Below, piece after piece: positions 34,001-46,100 of a stretch of 64,000 nucleotides of DNA. Position 1 is the first letter of the stretch, and each line of letters begins with the position of its first letter. The stretch lies in contig JAMPIQ010000001.1 in the NCBI GenBank assembly GCA_024699855.1, positions 4,774,001 through 4,838,000 on the forward strand. The letters are read 5' to 3'. The position numbers and the translations under genes are program-made. The DNA comes from Aphelenchoides besseyi. Lineage: Eukaryota; Nematoda; Chromadorea; Rhabditida; Aphelenchoididae. Under the pieces are notes generated by a model. It saw nothing but the letters and a program-made list of their open reading frames with translations, was not told where the DNA came from and did not search any database.

Positions 34001-34384
34001 TCAATATCTTGACGAAATGTATCGACCCAAGAAGAAAAGTCCAACGGCAATCAAGATCACGAGCAGAACCGAAAAGAAGACGCTAAACGGGAGCGAATGA
34101 AGAGCTTCTTAAACTTCAACTCACATTGCCCAGACTTCGAATTGGAGACAACACTCGAACGGGAAATCTTGACAACAGGTCCAGTAGTGAAGAAAAGAAC
34201 CGGTGCCACAACTGAACTCACATCAGAAGTCATCGGCCAGTCCAACTTACATTTCGCCGACTCCACCATTGAAGCCCGGCAACACGCCCGTCAGGCCGGG
34301 AGTCAGAGGACAAGAGTAAACGGACTGAGTGCCAACAGTGAAGGGAAGACTGGAAACGAAGATCGTGACTAGAAACCAGAACAT
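34001..34384 (-). CDS. Putative small type I membrane protein
   Basis: The reading from ATG 34384 starts with a signal peptide, MFWFLVTIFVSSLPFTVGTQ. It continues SVYSCPLTPGLTGVLPGFNG, and after a 39-nt intron (about 34207-34245) gives IVAPVLFFTTGPVVKISRSS. A second intron, whose donor is uncertain, leads to a membrane helix VFFSVLLVILIAVGLFFLG and the short basic end RYISSRY, stop at 34001. If the other frame is used, the protein would end in a soluble tail (SSFRFCS) without the helix. The hydrophobic reading is the more protein-like of the two. I do not recognise a family. It sits tail-to-tail with Piezo. Confidence 0.4.
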
Positions 34385-35013
34385 CGGGACTGAAAAGAAG
34401 TTTTACGTTCAACGTTTCTGCGCATTTCGCTCGTAAAATCTTATGAGTTTTCGAAGAAAGAAACCGCGTCTCGAGTTGTGTCGACAATCAAACTTTGGAG
34501 TTGACATTGAACTGTTGGTGAGATTTTGAAACGCTCCAAATCCCGAGCAAACGCTGAGCCGAAATCGTGTTGAGAGGAACCGGATTGACGGTCGGCGGAT
34601 GAATCGATCGCTTTTTACTTTTTGGGCGAATACAATCGGTAGTTGTTTTCATGTCCGTTGCGTCATTTGGCTTTACATTCTGCACGTATAAACCGTGAAA
34701 AATGACTAAAAGGTAGTTGTTGGAAACACATTGACTTTTCCGATGAGCGTTAGTTCCGGATCAACAAGTTTGCTAACAATCTTCAATCATTCCAGCTTAT
34801 CAGTATAAAAACTTACTTTCGGATTGTTTGTCTGCTTGTTGGAAAAACAATTTTGTTCAGACTTCGATTAAAGTTATTCGGTACTACGTGATTTATGACT
34901 AAGAACGAACCGAAAGCAGAAATTTATCAGCACAAAAAGATGAATGGGATTAAAATACAAACAACTTAGACAATAGAAAGAATGTTATGTTCAAAAGTTT
35001 TAAAATTCAAACA
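34385..35013. other. Unresolved region between small membrane gene and CDC27
   Basis: A minus-strand frame of 65 codons (34488-34685) has Lys/Pro/Thr-rich content (RPKSKKRSIHPPTVNPVPLN), and another frame overlapping it reads LQSLIVDTTRDAVSFFENS. They might be 5' exons of the small membrane gene or a separate short gene, but I could not connect them. Confidence 0.3.
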
Positions 35014-37130
35014 TTAGAACGGGGCTGCAGAGTTATTGCGGCGCTCAGGTTCGGTGGTATCTGCCGCGTCGTCGTCATAAGTGCCTTCACTAACTGCCGA
35101 CTGATTGTTTTGTTCTCCGCGTGGATCGATTTCAGTTGCCCACGCAAAGTTGAGCATCGCCAAATGCGGATTGTTCAGTTTTCGATATACTCTGCCGAGG
35201 AGAAAGAAAACATGAGCTTCATCCGGCGACATCACTTTCAACTCGTTCAGCTCCTTTTCAGCCGCTTGAAAATCGCCTTTGTCGAAGAGCAGACGAGCAC
35301 GATGAAACCGACAGACCACACTGTTCGGTTGTAATTGAAGAGCACGATTCAAGTATACCATCGCCTTAGAAATACATTGCGCTAATGTTAAAGAGATGAA
35401 AACTTACATCGTCGTGATGTCTCAATGCGTGTTCGACAATTGCCAGTTGACATAAAAGTACGGTGTTTCGTGGGTTAATGTTTGCTGCTTTACTGAGCAC
35501 CGCTCTCGCATTCAAATACTGTTCACTCTTGTAGTAAACTTGGCCCTGACCATAAAGTGCTCGATAGTCGTTGGGTGCGTGAATGCTCGCTTGAGTGAAG
35601 GCTTCCTGAGCGTTTGTCAGTTTGTTTAATCCAACCAATTCGTGGCCAAGTAACGAATAAGCGTAAGCAAAACGGGGTCGAAGTTGAATTGCTCTTTCGA
35701 ATGCTTCGATTGCTGCTTCGTGATGTTTCTGCAAACTCAGCGAATTCCCAACCACACACCACGTGATTGGGCTCTCGCGATGCGAAGTCATTAGCTCGGC
35801 CGCCAATGCACTCAACTGATGATGATCTTGCAGTTGCCAAAGTGCCGTGCTGTACGTTTCCATACCCTAAATTTCATCGTAACTGTTCAAGCAATCAAGC
35901 AATTACATCAACTCTCGTCGGATGAATGCGTCTTAATTCGCGGAACACTTCGGCACATCGCTTATAGTCCATATTCTCGAACAAAATCGTTCCACGCACG
36001 AGCAGTGTAAGAGGTAATTGTTGAAATGTCTGAGGTATAATCTCCACGACTTCAAGTGCCTCGTCACATCGATATTGTGAAAGAAGTTCTTGGACTTCGG
36101 AAAGCAAAAATATCCATTCAGTCACCGACTTGTCCGCACTTCCAACGTTGCTATTCCTTCGTGTAACAGTTCGGTTCGTCGGCGAATTTGGGGCGGTTGG
36201 AGTCAAGACGGTCAGATTCGATTTTCTTCGTTTACCGTGAAGAGTCGAACTTGGCATGTAAACTATCCGCTGAGGAGCCGTGTTCTCGGAATCGGCCCCA
36301 AAAAGTTGATTTGCTCTGAAATTAGCAGAAAATAAGAACAAAAAGTGGAGAAATTACTTTGTCATTCGATCGTTCAGTTTTCGCAAACTTTTCATCTGTC
36401 GATTGTCCTCGTCGACCAAATTGCCGAAGAGTTTGCCAATACTTTCGCCGCCCAAATGGCAATAAGACTTAATCGACGACCACAACATGGGATTGGCGGT
36501 AAGGGAAAGACCGTAGTGTTTTTTGGCCTGATTCATACGATTCGTTTCGCTAAAACTGAAGATTAATACGATGGAAAGAAGAGCAACAACCTGAAGATCT
36601 TCGCCAGAAGAGCATGAGCATGACTAACGGTTGCTTCATCGAAACCTTCGAACAACTTCAACTCACTGCCGCCGTTTTCGCCTCTGAGCGCACAATCTGC
36701 TTCGTCCAATCTAAACGAAAAACGTATTGATGATGTTCGGATTCTGACCAACTTTTTCAGTTCGTAGGCACATTTGGCGAACAGAAATCGACTTCGACTT
36801 GTTCGAGCAAAACCCTCACGTTTCAGGAACTCGTGCGCATCGACCAAACGATTCGAACGCATCAAGCATTGAGCGTGCAAGTTCAACGCTTCGTCGGATT
36901 TGTCTGAAAAAACCTCCGTAAAAAGAAGTTTGTTTTTCTCGCTTACTTTTCGCGTAATACGCTTCTGAGAGAGCAATGGCATCGTCGTAATTAAAATGAG
37001 ACAAACATCCGTTTATTATCGTCTGAAATCGCACACAAAATCACGTGCCCCAGCGAGCACCAACCTCAATCGACAGCGGTGTCATGATGTCCACACACTC
37101 GCGGCGCATCTCCAACGAATTCACCGACAT
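35014..37130 (-). CDS. CDC27: Anaphase-promoting complex subunit 3 (CDC27)
   Basis: A TPR protein in about seven exons. The start is ATG 37130 (MSVNSLEMRRECVDIMTPLS), then GCLSHFNYDDAIALSEAYYA (TPR 1; CDC27 'ALNHYAYRDAVFLAERLYAE'). The middle part is low-complexity and basic, with RRKSNLTVLTPTAPNSPTNR, a likely phosphorylated loop. The C-terminal TPR array has METYSTALWQLQDHHQLSAL (CDC27 'METYSTTLWHLQ'), GNSLSLQKHHEAAIEAFERA, FAYAYSLLGHELVGLNKL, YGQGQVYYKSEQYLNARAVL, and HLAMLNFAWATEIDPRGEQN near the end at 35014. CDC27 is a core TPR subunit of the APC/C ubiquitin ligase. It binds co-activators through their IR tails and controls exit from mitosis. The assignment is secure; the protein looks slightly shorter than vertebrate CDC27. 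Confidence 0.94.
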
Positions 37131-38509
37131 TGCAACTTACGAGCGTCGAGTGTGACAACTAACTTTCGCTTATCATCGACCAGACATTAATGTCGTTGCA
37201 ATCAAATGAAACGAATCGGAATGCACGTTGAAGCTGTCGATTTTCGACGCTTCGTTTCATTTCTACGGAACGCCAAACCCTTCACTAACAAGCACTCGCG
37301 GTTGGACTTCAATCTCCGCTTGCGTGACTACACGAGAATGAAGTGAATTCATCGGCTTCGTCTATCGAAACAGCAATCTCGAGTTATTTCTTTGGACTAT
37401 TCGTTGTCTGATCTTCACGTAAACTTCTCATTCTTTAAGTAGAATTGAACGATTGAGTAGTTTCTGTAATTTTTATTTGCATTTTGTGTTTTTTGCATCA
37501 GAGCTTAATGAAGTCATGTTTTTGTTCGACAATTTAACGATGCAAACAATGTGGTTATGATTGAGAGACCCCTGTGGATATTTGTGGATTAACGGGTCGA
37601 CTATTTGCATTGCATTCGGTTAGAAGAGTCGAGAGAGTAATTGGATCTTTACATACAAATTTACAGAGTATACAACGAACAATAAACAGAATTTCCCGAA
37701 AATTTGGACTGCGCACCCTGCTGAAGAGAATAAACAAAATTGGACCACGTTTCAGAAATTTGCTTGGCTTTTCTTGCTACAAAAACTAATGAGTTTAAGC
37801 CTAAGGAGATGAACGAGATAGCTAGAGAGAGAACAATAAAGCGAACAAAGTCCCACTTTGAACAACTTGTTACGGAAAGAAAGGGCACGGATTGGATATC
37901 TCAGTGGACTACGTATTTTCTTAGCACTAACAACAAGAGAATGATTATGATTGGCAAATTGAAACGTGGGATGACCTAGAGAGGACATTGCGGACAACAG
38001 TTTGGGAGATAAATTACACCGAATCAAAAATATGAATCCCGATATTTCGTGAGGAATACGATTAAAAGCATAAGACCCCTTACAATCGAATTGGAGTGCG
38101 CAAACAGAACCGAATTGGTGTTCACGATCTTAAAGGTTTGGGCAGCGAAAATTAAATAGAAGGCGGAAAATTCTGATCAACAGGAAGGTTTCCACGCACA
38201 AATTGCAAAGCAGAAACTTTGGCACTTGCGAGAGAGATGAGTTGGATTTTTTCAGTGTTTCTGCTATTTAAATAATCTTCGAATTTGGAAATGTGAGTGA
38301 CTAACGTTACAAAAATGCTAATCGTTTTGCAAGATTACTACGGTGATGTAAATCGTCTGGTTCAATTAACTTGAAACTCCAGTTGGTGAGTAGAAAAATG
38401 CGAATGTCAGTTTTGTAAATCGGATTTACAACAGAGATGAGAAAGTTCGGCTAATTACTATAACGGGCACTAAACGAACAGAAACTAGACAACTCCAACG
38501 GTCGCGAAA
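37131..38509. other. No recognisable gene; two open plus-strand frames
   Basis: Plus-strand frames 37574-37789 and 37740-37979 follow each other in different phases and are rich in Arg, Lys and Ile (TINRISRKFGLRTLLKRINK). They could be two exons of a small basic protein, but no homology is recognised and no convincing start or splice is visible. The remainder is A/T-rich. Confidence 0.25.
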
Positions 38510-41500
38510 TTAGGAAACTCGGACCCATTGATTCGAGTTTGCTGGTAGATAGAGAAGAACCTGTCGAGGCGTGTGATCGACGTAACCTTCGACATTCGAC
38601 TGATGGTAATAGTAGAGATTGTAGCTGATCATTTGTCGCAATCGTTCAATCATGAATTGAGTTTGACGACGTTCGTGGCCCATCAGGCAAATAGTTGACT
38701 CTTTGATCACACGGTTAAGAATTTGCAGGTACTCGAATTTGGTCTGAAAATGAAATCATAAGTCAAGATTGTGTTCATTGTTTGTGGTGCCCTTGAAATG
38801 ACTTTTAGATTACACATTTGAAGTGAAGGAACTAGATGAAGATTTGTTAATGCGCAGCAAATGCAAAACATCTCGTGACTTTAGGTAATTGGACCGTGAG
38901 AAGCATGTGGACGACGAGTCATGGCCAACAAATTCAGCAAACAAACTTTTGCATTTTCATATGAGAACAACCAAAAACACAAACTTGACAGGAAACGTCA
39001 TCCTGCGAACGTTTCTGTTGCACTGAGTCATTGAGTTCCTCTCTCGGCTATCACGTAAATCTCTTGAGATTCGGATATCCGAAATGAATCAAACGGACAG
39101 CCGTTCGCAATTGTACGCGAATTCAATTTGCTTTTGTACAAGAGACACTTGAAGTCGTTGGAAACAAATCGACGTCATTTCAACGACGTACTTTGTGTGA
39201 AAGTCACAATCGCGTGATTCTCCCATTTCACTACCGTATGCTATGCTGCAAAGTCGGAGGATGCGAGTCGGTTCGACAGAAACGTTCGCTGTGGACAACT
39301 TTGTTGCTGTTTTTGTTCCATCGATCTATTTGTAGAACAAAAACTAAATGACATCTTCAAAGAGAGTCAAAAAATCCAATGGATGTTTGCTACATTCGCA
39401 ACGTCATGGAGAACGGAGCATCTTGGTTGTTTGCTGAAAGTCTCTTAACAAGTGGAGTGGACTCGTTAATTGACTTTTCGTCCCAAGTTTTCTCGCGTCA
39501 ACTGACAACCAAAACGGGACTGGAGGTCTTTTAAAAGAAACGACTAATATGGAAACAATTCGACAGTCTCAAAATAACCGCTCTCATACCAAAATTGTCG
39601 TCAAATACCCGGAAATTGTATCATGCAGAAGGAATCCTCCTGATAGTTATAATTATTTCTTTTGTTCCACTCCAGAGCAATTTGGCTAAAGTCGAAAGAA
39701 ACAAGTTTTCGGATTCGTCAATTCCGTGGAATCGATGAAAAATTGATGAGTCGACGGAAATTTTTGTTGCACTCAAAAGTTGCGAAGCACCAAAAATTCC
39801 TTCCGTCGAATCCTCGTGATCGAATACGAAGATTCGCAGTTGCTATTGACATTGATGTTGTGGTCATAATGTCGTTAAAGCGCGTGGGTGCCGTACGAAA
39901 AGTTGAAAAGGCGAATGACTTCTGATTTCGTAACTCTCGATTCTCAACTTACTTGTCAACACGGATTGTTATTTCAAGTTGGTTTGCTTTTTTGGGTTCG
40001 TTAAACTTGTTTTCAAATCAAACGAAGCGAAAATACGACAAGAAAATTGGCATGACGAGATTTCCTTCAAAACATTTTTGTCGACATGTGGGAAGTTGAC
40101 GAAGAGATTGAGTTTCCACAAAGAACGAAGTGGTTCTTTGTCGTATTTGTCAATTTGTACGGTAGCCGTTCTTTGCATGTGAAGCCGTTGAATGTTGCCG
40201 TATTGCTGAGATGTTCGAGTGCAAAAACGTGAACAAACGGAGGAAATTCGTGAATGCCAAATTGAGAATAAAAAGACTCCCAACGAGATGTCGCTGCTGT
40301 TCCAAGAATGCGGAATCCCAAAACAACCCCCGATAATAATCTGTAAGGAAAGGTCCATTGTATTCCAATAAAATACGTCGATAATTCCTTTTTACTTGTT
40401 GCTTATTTTTCTTGAGAACTAATAAAAAATGGGGAAAACATGTGAGTATTCGTTTTCGGTCATGAAGGACAATAAACGTTTCCTTCGGAAAAGCATGCGG
40501 GAATGTGCAGCAGATGGAAGTCGAAACTAATTAGCTTTCGAATGGACTAACGACTTCTGATGGACGTGCGCTTGATGACGTAGTAGGCGCGTGCTTTCAT
40601 TTATACCCTCGAGCTATTAACTGAGACCAAAGAGCTCAAAGCCAACGACTGTGAAGGAGATTAAGCTCTGAACGGTCTCCTCGCTCCAAGTGCATAAATC
40701 ATTGATAGAAATTAACGACGTGAAATTTGCGGGGGTTGTTGATACAAGTTGAATGACGTAAAGATATTTGTCAGAAGTCAGAACGCAGTCAAATGTTTTT
40801 AAAGGTCATGCTGAAAGTCAAAACACTTTGAAGTGAAAATTCTCAAGTGTTGACCTTGGGGAATTTGCTTACAGAAACAAGTGAAATCATTTTTAAAGGG
40901 CATCACAATCATCTTTTCAACACAACGTACCTCATCTTCATTGCTGAAATGGTTGTCCAAGTAGCCACACAGTTTGATTTCCTGAGTGTTGACATCGGGA
41001 AAATCGATGAAGAAACGTGAGCACATGTACTTCTCCAAATCGCGACAATTTTGAGTTGCAGTATAACCACGAGTTAACAGATGGCAGTACTTTAGAAGAC
41101 CACCACCTCGAATTTCCTCAGGTGAACGAGTGTCGATGTACCGACGATTGAGATGACGAAGAGCCTGAAGTATTTTGAAGGTCAAGTCGCATCTTACAAT
41201 TAAGTGCTTACCTTTCCAAAATCACCGTACATGCTTTCGGCCACGATCTTAGGTCGTTCGTCGGAAGTCAGAACATCATCGAGGTTGTCGACGTTGAGTA
41301 ATGAGTCCAAAGTGATTTGAAATGAGTCAACGCTGAACTCGAACTGTCGACGCATTTTGTCCACAAATTTCAATTCGATGCATCTGAAAACACATTTCAA
41401 TTTGTTGTTATGATCAATCAATTTTGTTTGGATTTTCGTGTCATCAAGATTTTTATTTGATGACTTAGTTGTGCAGAAATCTCGGCGTGTTAACAATTCT

Positions 41501-43151
41501 GGCCAATGGACGTTCATTGACGTAAGCGTTCAAGGTCCCCGCAACTGATTACACACCTCGGGTCTTCACATGGAACGAAAATATTAATCAAAAGGAACGG
41601 GCCGCAACGAAAAATATTTGCGGTTATTCGAATGCGAACGAGCGATTCGCTTCAAAACGGCCATTAATGTCGGTTTGTGTCATTGAAGATGCAAACCGTG
41701 TGCTCCACGAGTCATATGATCGTGAGTTGAATCGAGGACAAAGGCCAACAATCCAAATTTTAACGAACTCACCGTCCATAGTCGTTGTGAAGGGAAAACA
41801 AAGACCAACGATCTCCATCGCAAACTTTGATCATTTTGCGAATGTAAATGTCGCGCAGCACTTCGGCACAGATCATTCCTTTGTTTGTGGTTGAGGGCAT
41901 GAGTTCGAGGAGTGCATCAAAAACAGCATCACGGACCTTCTCGAAGTCGCCGTTTTGGTCGTTGAGATCGATGGGGAAAATAAGATCCAGATCGCTGAAC
42001 GCAAACTCATCAGCAGCCAAAACGTACGACGCAGCACCGCCGTTCATTTTCACGTGCTTCAAATTGAGACCTGCATTCTCGATTTTCCTGAACAGCCACG
42101 ATGAAGCTTGACGGTCGAAGAGCAGTCACTCACCTTTTGACGTGAACGATCAGTTTGTGGAGTGAAATACGCAAAGTCGGGAAGTTTTCTTCTTTGCCGT
42201 GAATCTCGACATCCTCGTTCATCACCGTTCTCAATCGTTCGATCTGAAATGGCAAAGTTAATTCCGTCCTGAACTTTTGTGCCCATCCAATTAGCGTAGA
42301 TTAGTTCGATCGCAAATCCGCAGTACAATTCAACTCGTGAAACGCGCACCGGAAGCTGCGTGAGCTTTTCAACATCCGATTTGAAGTCCTCGTGGTTTTC
42401 AAACTGATTTTTGCAATGACAAATAGACGTTTTTGTTATAAAATGCAAACGCAATTCTTATTCGAACTTTTAATGTCGATTCCCGACTGATACACGCGAT
42501 TCGACCGTCTCCGCTCGTTGATTCCGGACATCCGCGCATCCAATTTGACTGTCAGAATGCTCTTCTTGGAATGCGCCGCAGAGACCAACTTGTTGAACAG
42601 TCCGCTTGGAATTTCCGTTTTACATCATGACGCCACCAAATTCAGAGGTCCGTGAGAAGGTCGGAATCGCTGGTCGGGTTTGCCTTGGCGTTTAGCGACC
42701 GAAACAATCGACCGTTTGATGGGTTCACAAGTTGAAGGCCAATGGACTGTTCCGGTCCGTTGGGTCGTGAGATAAAAACAAAACATCGAGAGTCATGAGC
42801 GTCATTGCGCAACGAAAAGCGATAGAACGCGTGGGTCTTGCGGGCTAATTGGCATCGTTATACCTAATCTCGAAAACGAATGCTACGTTTATAATCGTAC
42901 GTCATTCGACAGAGTCTTTTAAATTCTTAATTTCCTTCACGTACTAATCAAAAATGAAATTTGTCACTTTCTATTCCCATCCACCCACAAGATTTCCCTG
43001 CAAAATGACGCCGATTTACCTGTCGTTGATTAAGCTCGGTAAAAGCTGAACCGCTTGATGAAGGTCGGGGACTGGCTACAGCGGGCGTTCCACAAACGTC
43101 CGTCGGTTTCATTTTCGATGGCGACGTTGATTTGGGCAACGTTGGAAAATT
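38510..43151 (-). CDS. TENT5: TENT5/FAM46 non-canonical poly(A) polymerase
   Basis: The exons in order are FTELNQRQ (about 43.05 kb), [20 protein letters not shown] with FPTL (about 42.2 kb), [30 protein letters not shown] (catalytic Asp-x-Asp pair), [13 protein letters not shown] (about 41.8 kb), [60 protein letters not shown], and a last exon with [20 protein letters not shown] plus HERRQT, ending at 38510. Every block matches TENT5 ('NGSAASHVL', 'KDLDLIF', '[20 protein letters not shown]', '[15 protein letters not shown]', '[14 protein letters not shown]'). The enzyme lengthens poly(A) tails of selected mRNAs, often secretory ones. Two introns are unusually long for this window: about 0.8 kb (42.25-43.04 kb) and about 2.2 kb (38.74-40.93 kb). 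The start is uncertain; a Met at about 43108 ([10 protein letters not shown]) or an upstream exon is possible. Confidence 0.93.
40566..40680 (+). promoter_or_regulatory. Promoter-like motifs and hairpin inside the long TENT5 intron
   Basis: TGATGACGTAG (CRE/ATF-like) and a TATA-like ATTTATACC are followed by a two-part hairpin. GAGACC and AGAGCT (40623-40636) pair with AGCTCT and GGTCTC (40664-40679) around a loop of about 27 nt. On the plus strand this could be an intronic promoter with a structured small RNA. It could also be chance. Confidence 0.3.
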
Positions 43152-46100
43152 CTGAAATGGACGAACGGTTAATGAGAAGATTAGTGAACGGAGGTCCCCC
43201 GTCGACCGTAATCTCGGTAAATCGGAAAGTCACGTCAAAAGTCAAATGCCGCCGCCGCATTGCCAAAACGACCGAATGGCCGAGAAGGAGAAGAGTGCCG
43301 TCAAAAAGCGTGTTGTGCCCTCGAGCAATAGGTTGACGTCAGTGCGGGAGGCGTTCAACGGCGTTTTTTGAGTCTTTTAAAAGTCCGCCCATGGCCAACA
43401 AGAAACGTCATTTCGTGTATACAAGCGGAACGAGCGAACGGTCAAACGCTGCTGCGTGGGACAAGAAATTTTCGATAACTGTGGGAAAAACGAAAAGCTA
43501 ATTACTCGAGAATTGGGCTCGAAATTGCACGAAATCCCCGTGCATTTGATGACTCAAAGGAGCAAGTCGAAGTGAAAGATCAGACGCACAAAACGGTCAA
43601 CCTAATTGTAGTCTTGAGAACAAGATAATGGATTGACATCACGTAAACAAAGTCGAGAAATAATCTTACTGTAAGATAGAAAAAGTGCGAGGCAACAAAT
43701 TTGAGAAGCAATAAGTTGATAAGATTAGCAATGACCGAACGAATATGCCGCCTACCCAATTTTAACACTACGATTGACATTCGATCCTCAACGTCATCAA
43801 CCGCGCAATGGCCAAACAATAAAAAAAGAAGCGAACACCACACAACTGTCCAGATGGTCGCCGTTCCAGCGGAATGACGGAAAGCTCAAAGGCCCTCACG
43901 GTCCGTGAAAGGAAACAGTCGGTCGTCCTTTTCCAAAAAAGGGCGGAGTCAATGGAGCAGCTGTGAGCTCTCCGAACGTTCTGATGTCCGTCCCATCTTC
44001 TCGTGATTTGGATAGCAAAGACAAAGAGAAGTTAATTCGATTCAACCTGCGGAAATAAACCAACGGTCGAAGTGCAAACAAAACGTCCGGATCGTGATTC
44101 TCCAAAAACATTTTAGCAACACCGGAAATCTACAAGAAATGACTAGCTCTCGCACCGTAAGAACAAACCAATGGACCCTTTCGAAAACACTTTCAACGGC
44201 CCCAAAAAAGTGGTTGTTCAGTGATCGTGTTTTTTGTTTTGAGCGTACAATTGAACAAAAAATGCAAATCCGGTCGGCACTTTCCGCACCTCCACAATTC
44301 GCGATCAAAGATCGTGAAAATGCGCGGAGACGCCGCGACAATCGCCCATCAGGTTTTGCGTTTCGTCAAACGAACGGCCACAAATTTGGGCCGAATCGTG
44401 GACGTTGCAAAAAGAATCTCGTCGGTTTTTCATGAACCAGCAGAACGAACAGTTAGAACGCGAAAAGCGTGGGCCGATTGTTTTAAAACGCGCTGTTGCA
44501 AGCGACGTTCACGGACGCAAAACGTAAGTTTCATCGTGGCCTTCTCTGATGACGCGCTCGAACGTTTCAAACCCGTGAATTCGCTATATGGTGCGATCAA
44601 AAGTCAACGTCTTCGCGGATCTACGCAAAGGGCAACCGCGGGAACTGGAAATGAGAACGGAATGGTCCAGCAACCTTCACCCAAACACGTGCAAGACAAG
44701 CGATCAAGTTGTTTGATAAGCGGATCAAAACGTCCATTTTGAAACCCCGTGGTTTTCGGTGAACTTTGGTGAAAACGAACTGCGTAGGTCGACTAGTGGA
44801 TTTGCATTCAAAGCACAGTAGTTGGAGTGCAATAACGAGGTGGCTTCTTGTTCTTGGAGTGCAGAAATAGAAGGGATTACCGATATCGACCACACCAAAC
44901 GATTTTCAAAACGAGCGCTCAATAGTTGTGTGTAAACATTTGATAAGCGAGTTTTTAGCAACGGAACTAATCTTCGTTATTTCAATTTCTGAACGAAAGC
45001 TCGCGGTTTGTATTTGTGACGTGATTGCTCGTTGTTCATTTGACTTATCGAATGCAAATTGCAGTTCTTATCAGTGGGCAGCGGTGGAGAAGGAGGCCGA
45101 GTGGTTGTATAAAGAAAGGCGTTTCGGATTTCGTTGAAACCCCGCAAAGACTCGAGAAAAAGACCTGATTTGAGGTTCGTTTATGATCGTGAAGTCGATT
45201 TTGTCGCGAATCAGATGATGTAATCGGCAGTTAAAGAAGAAGACCCGACGAGTACAAGAAAAAAGTACGGTGCCGGAAGCTATAATTGGAGTTCGCAAGA
45301 CTCTAGAATGGAGTAACTGGCCGCGTTGTGACGTTGAAGATCGTGAGTAAATCCGAGAAGTGAGCACGTGAACAGAAACAAAAGACGTGATCTTCTTGCC
45401 GAGCAACCGCAGAATTTCGAATTCGGTTTCCTTTCCAACAGCCCTCATTCACAAACAAAAGTGAGGAAAATCACATAAACACAAGCTGAATAATCGGGAC
45501 CTTTCTCTCTTCGTCGATGAACGGGAGGTCTGCGATTCGAATTGGCCGTTAATGTTTACAAATGGCAAACGATGCGCTTCGACGATCCTCCGCGGTTTAC
45601 CTTTTGATTGTTCCGCTACGCTCAGAATAGAAAGTTCAACGACAACGCAAATTTAATTGCCGATTGAATAGGAGGACAAAGGTCGAAGAATTGGATCGTG
45701 AATGCCGGCGAATGGACCAGAACAACTTCGTTCAATTGCAACAATCAGTTCATTTACGACCCCGAGCACAGATGCGAGGAATCAGAACGAACGATGCCCG
45801 CGCCATTAAGTTTGGGCGACAAATTGAGTAAAATGCTAACGAGAAACCTTAGATGGACAGTTTGTTTCGACCGTCGAAGTGAAGGCGGTGCTTTGGAGCG
45901 AAATGAGCAAACAAACACACGAAAGTGAAGAAGAACGGAGAACACTCGCGATTCTACGCGCTCTTTCCGAACTCGGCAACACACGTTTCGCAAATGTTTT
46001 CGTCAAATTTGTCCGAATGACGTTTTCGGACGGCAAATGAGTACAATCCGTTAATGAACTCGGATATAGCCTTCGAATCGGGTTCGTTGGAACTAGAAGC

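Noticed and set aside
39969..40368. Minus-strand ORF of 129 codons in the TENT5 intron as a nested gene or extra exon
   Set aside because: TENT5 continues directly from the exon ending near 40.93 kb to the one at 38.74 kb without it, and the frame has no recognisable domain.
45090..45120. TATAAA near 45108 as a promoter
   Set aside because: No gene start, RNA fold or downstream exon follows it on either strand.
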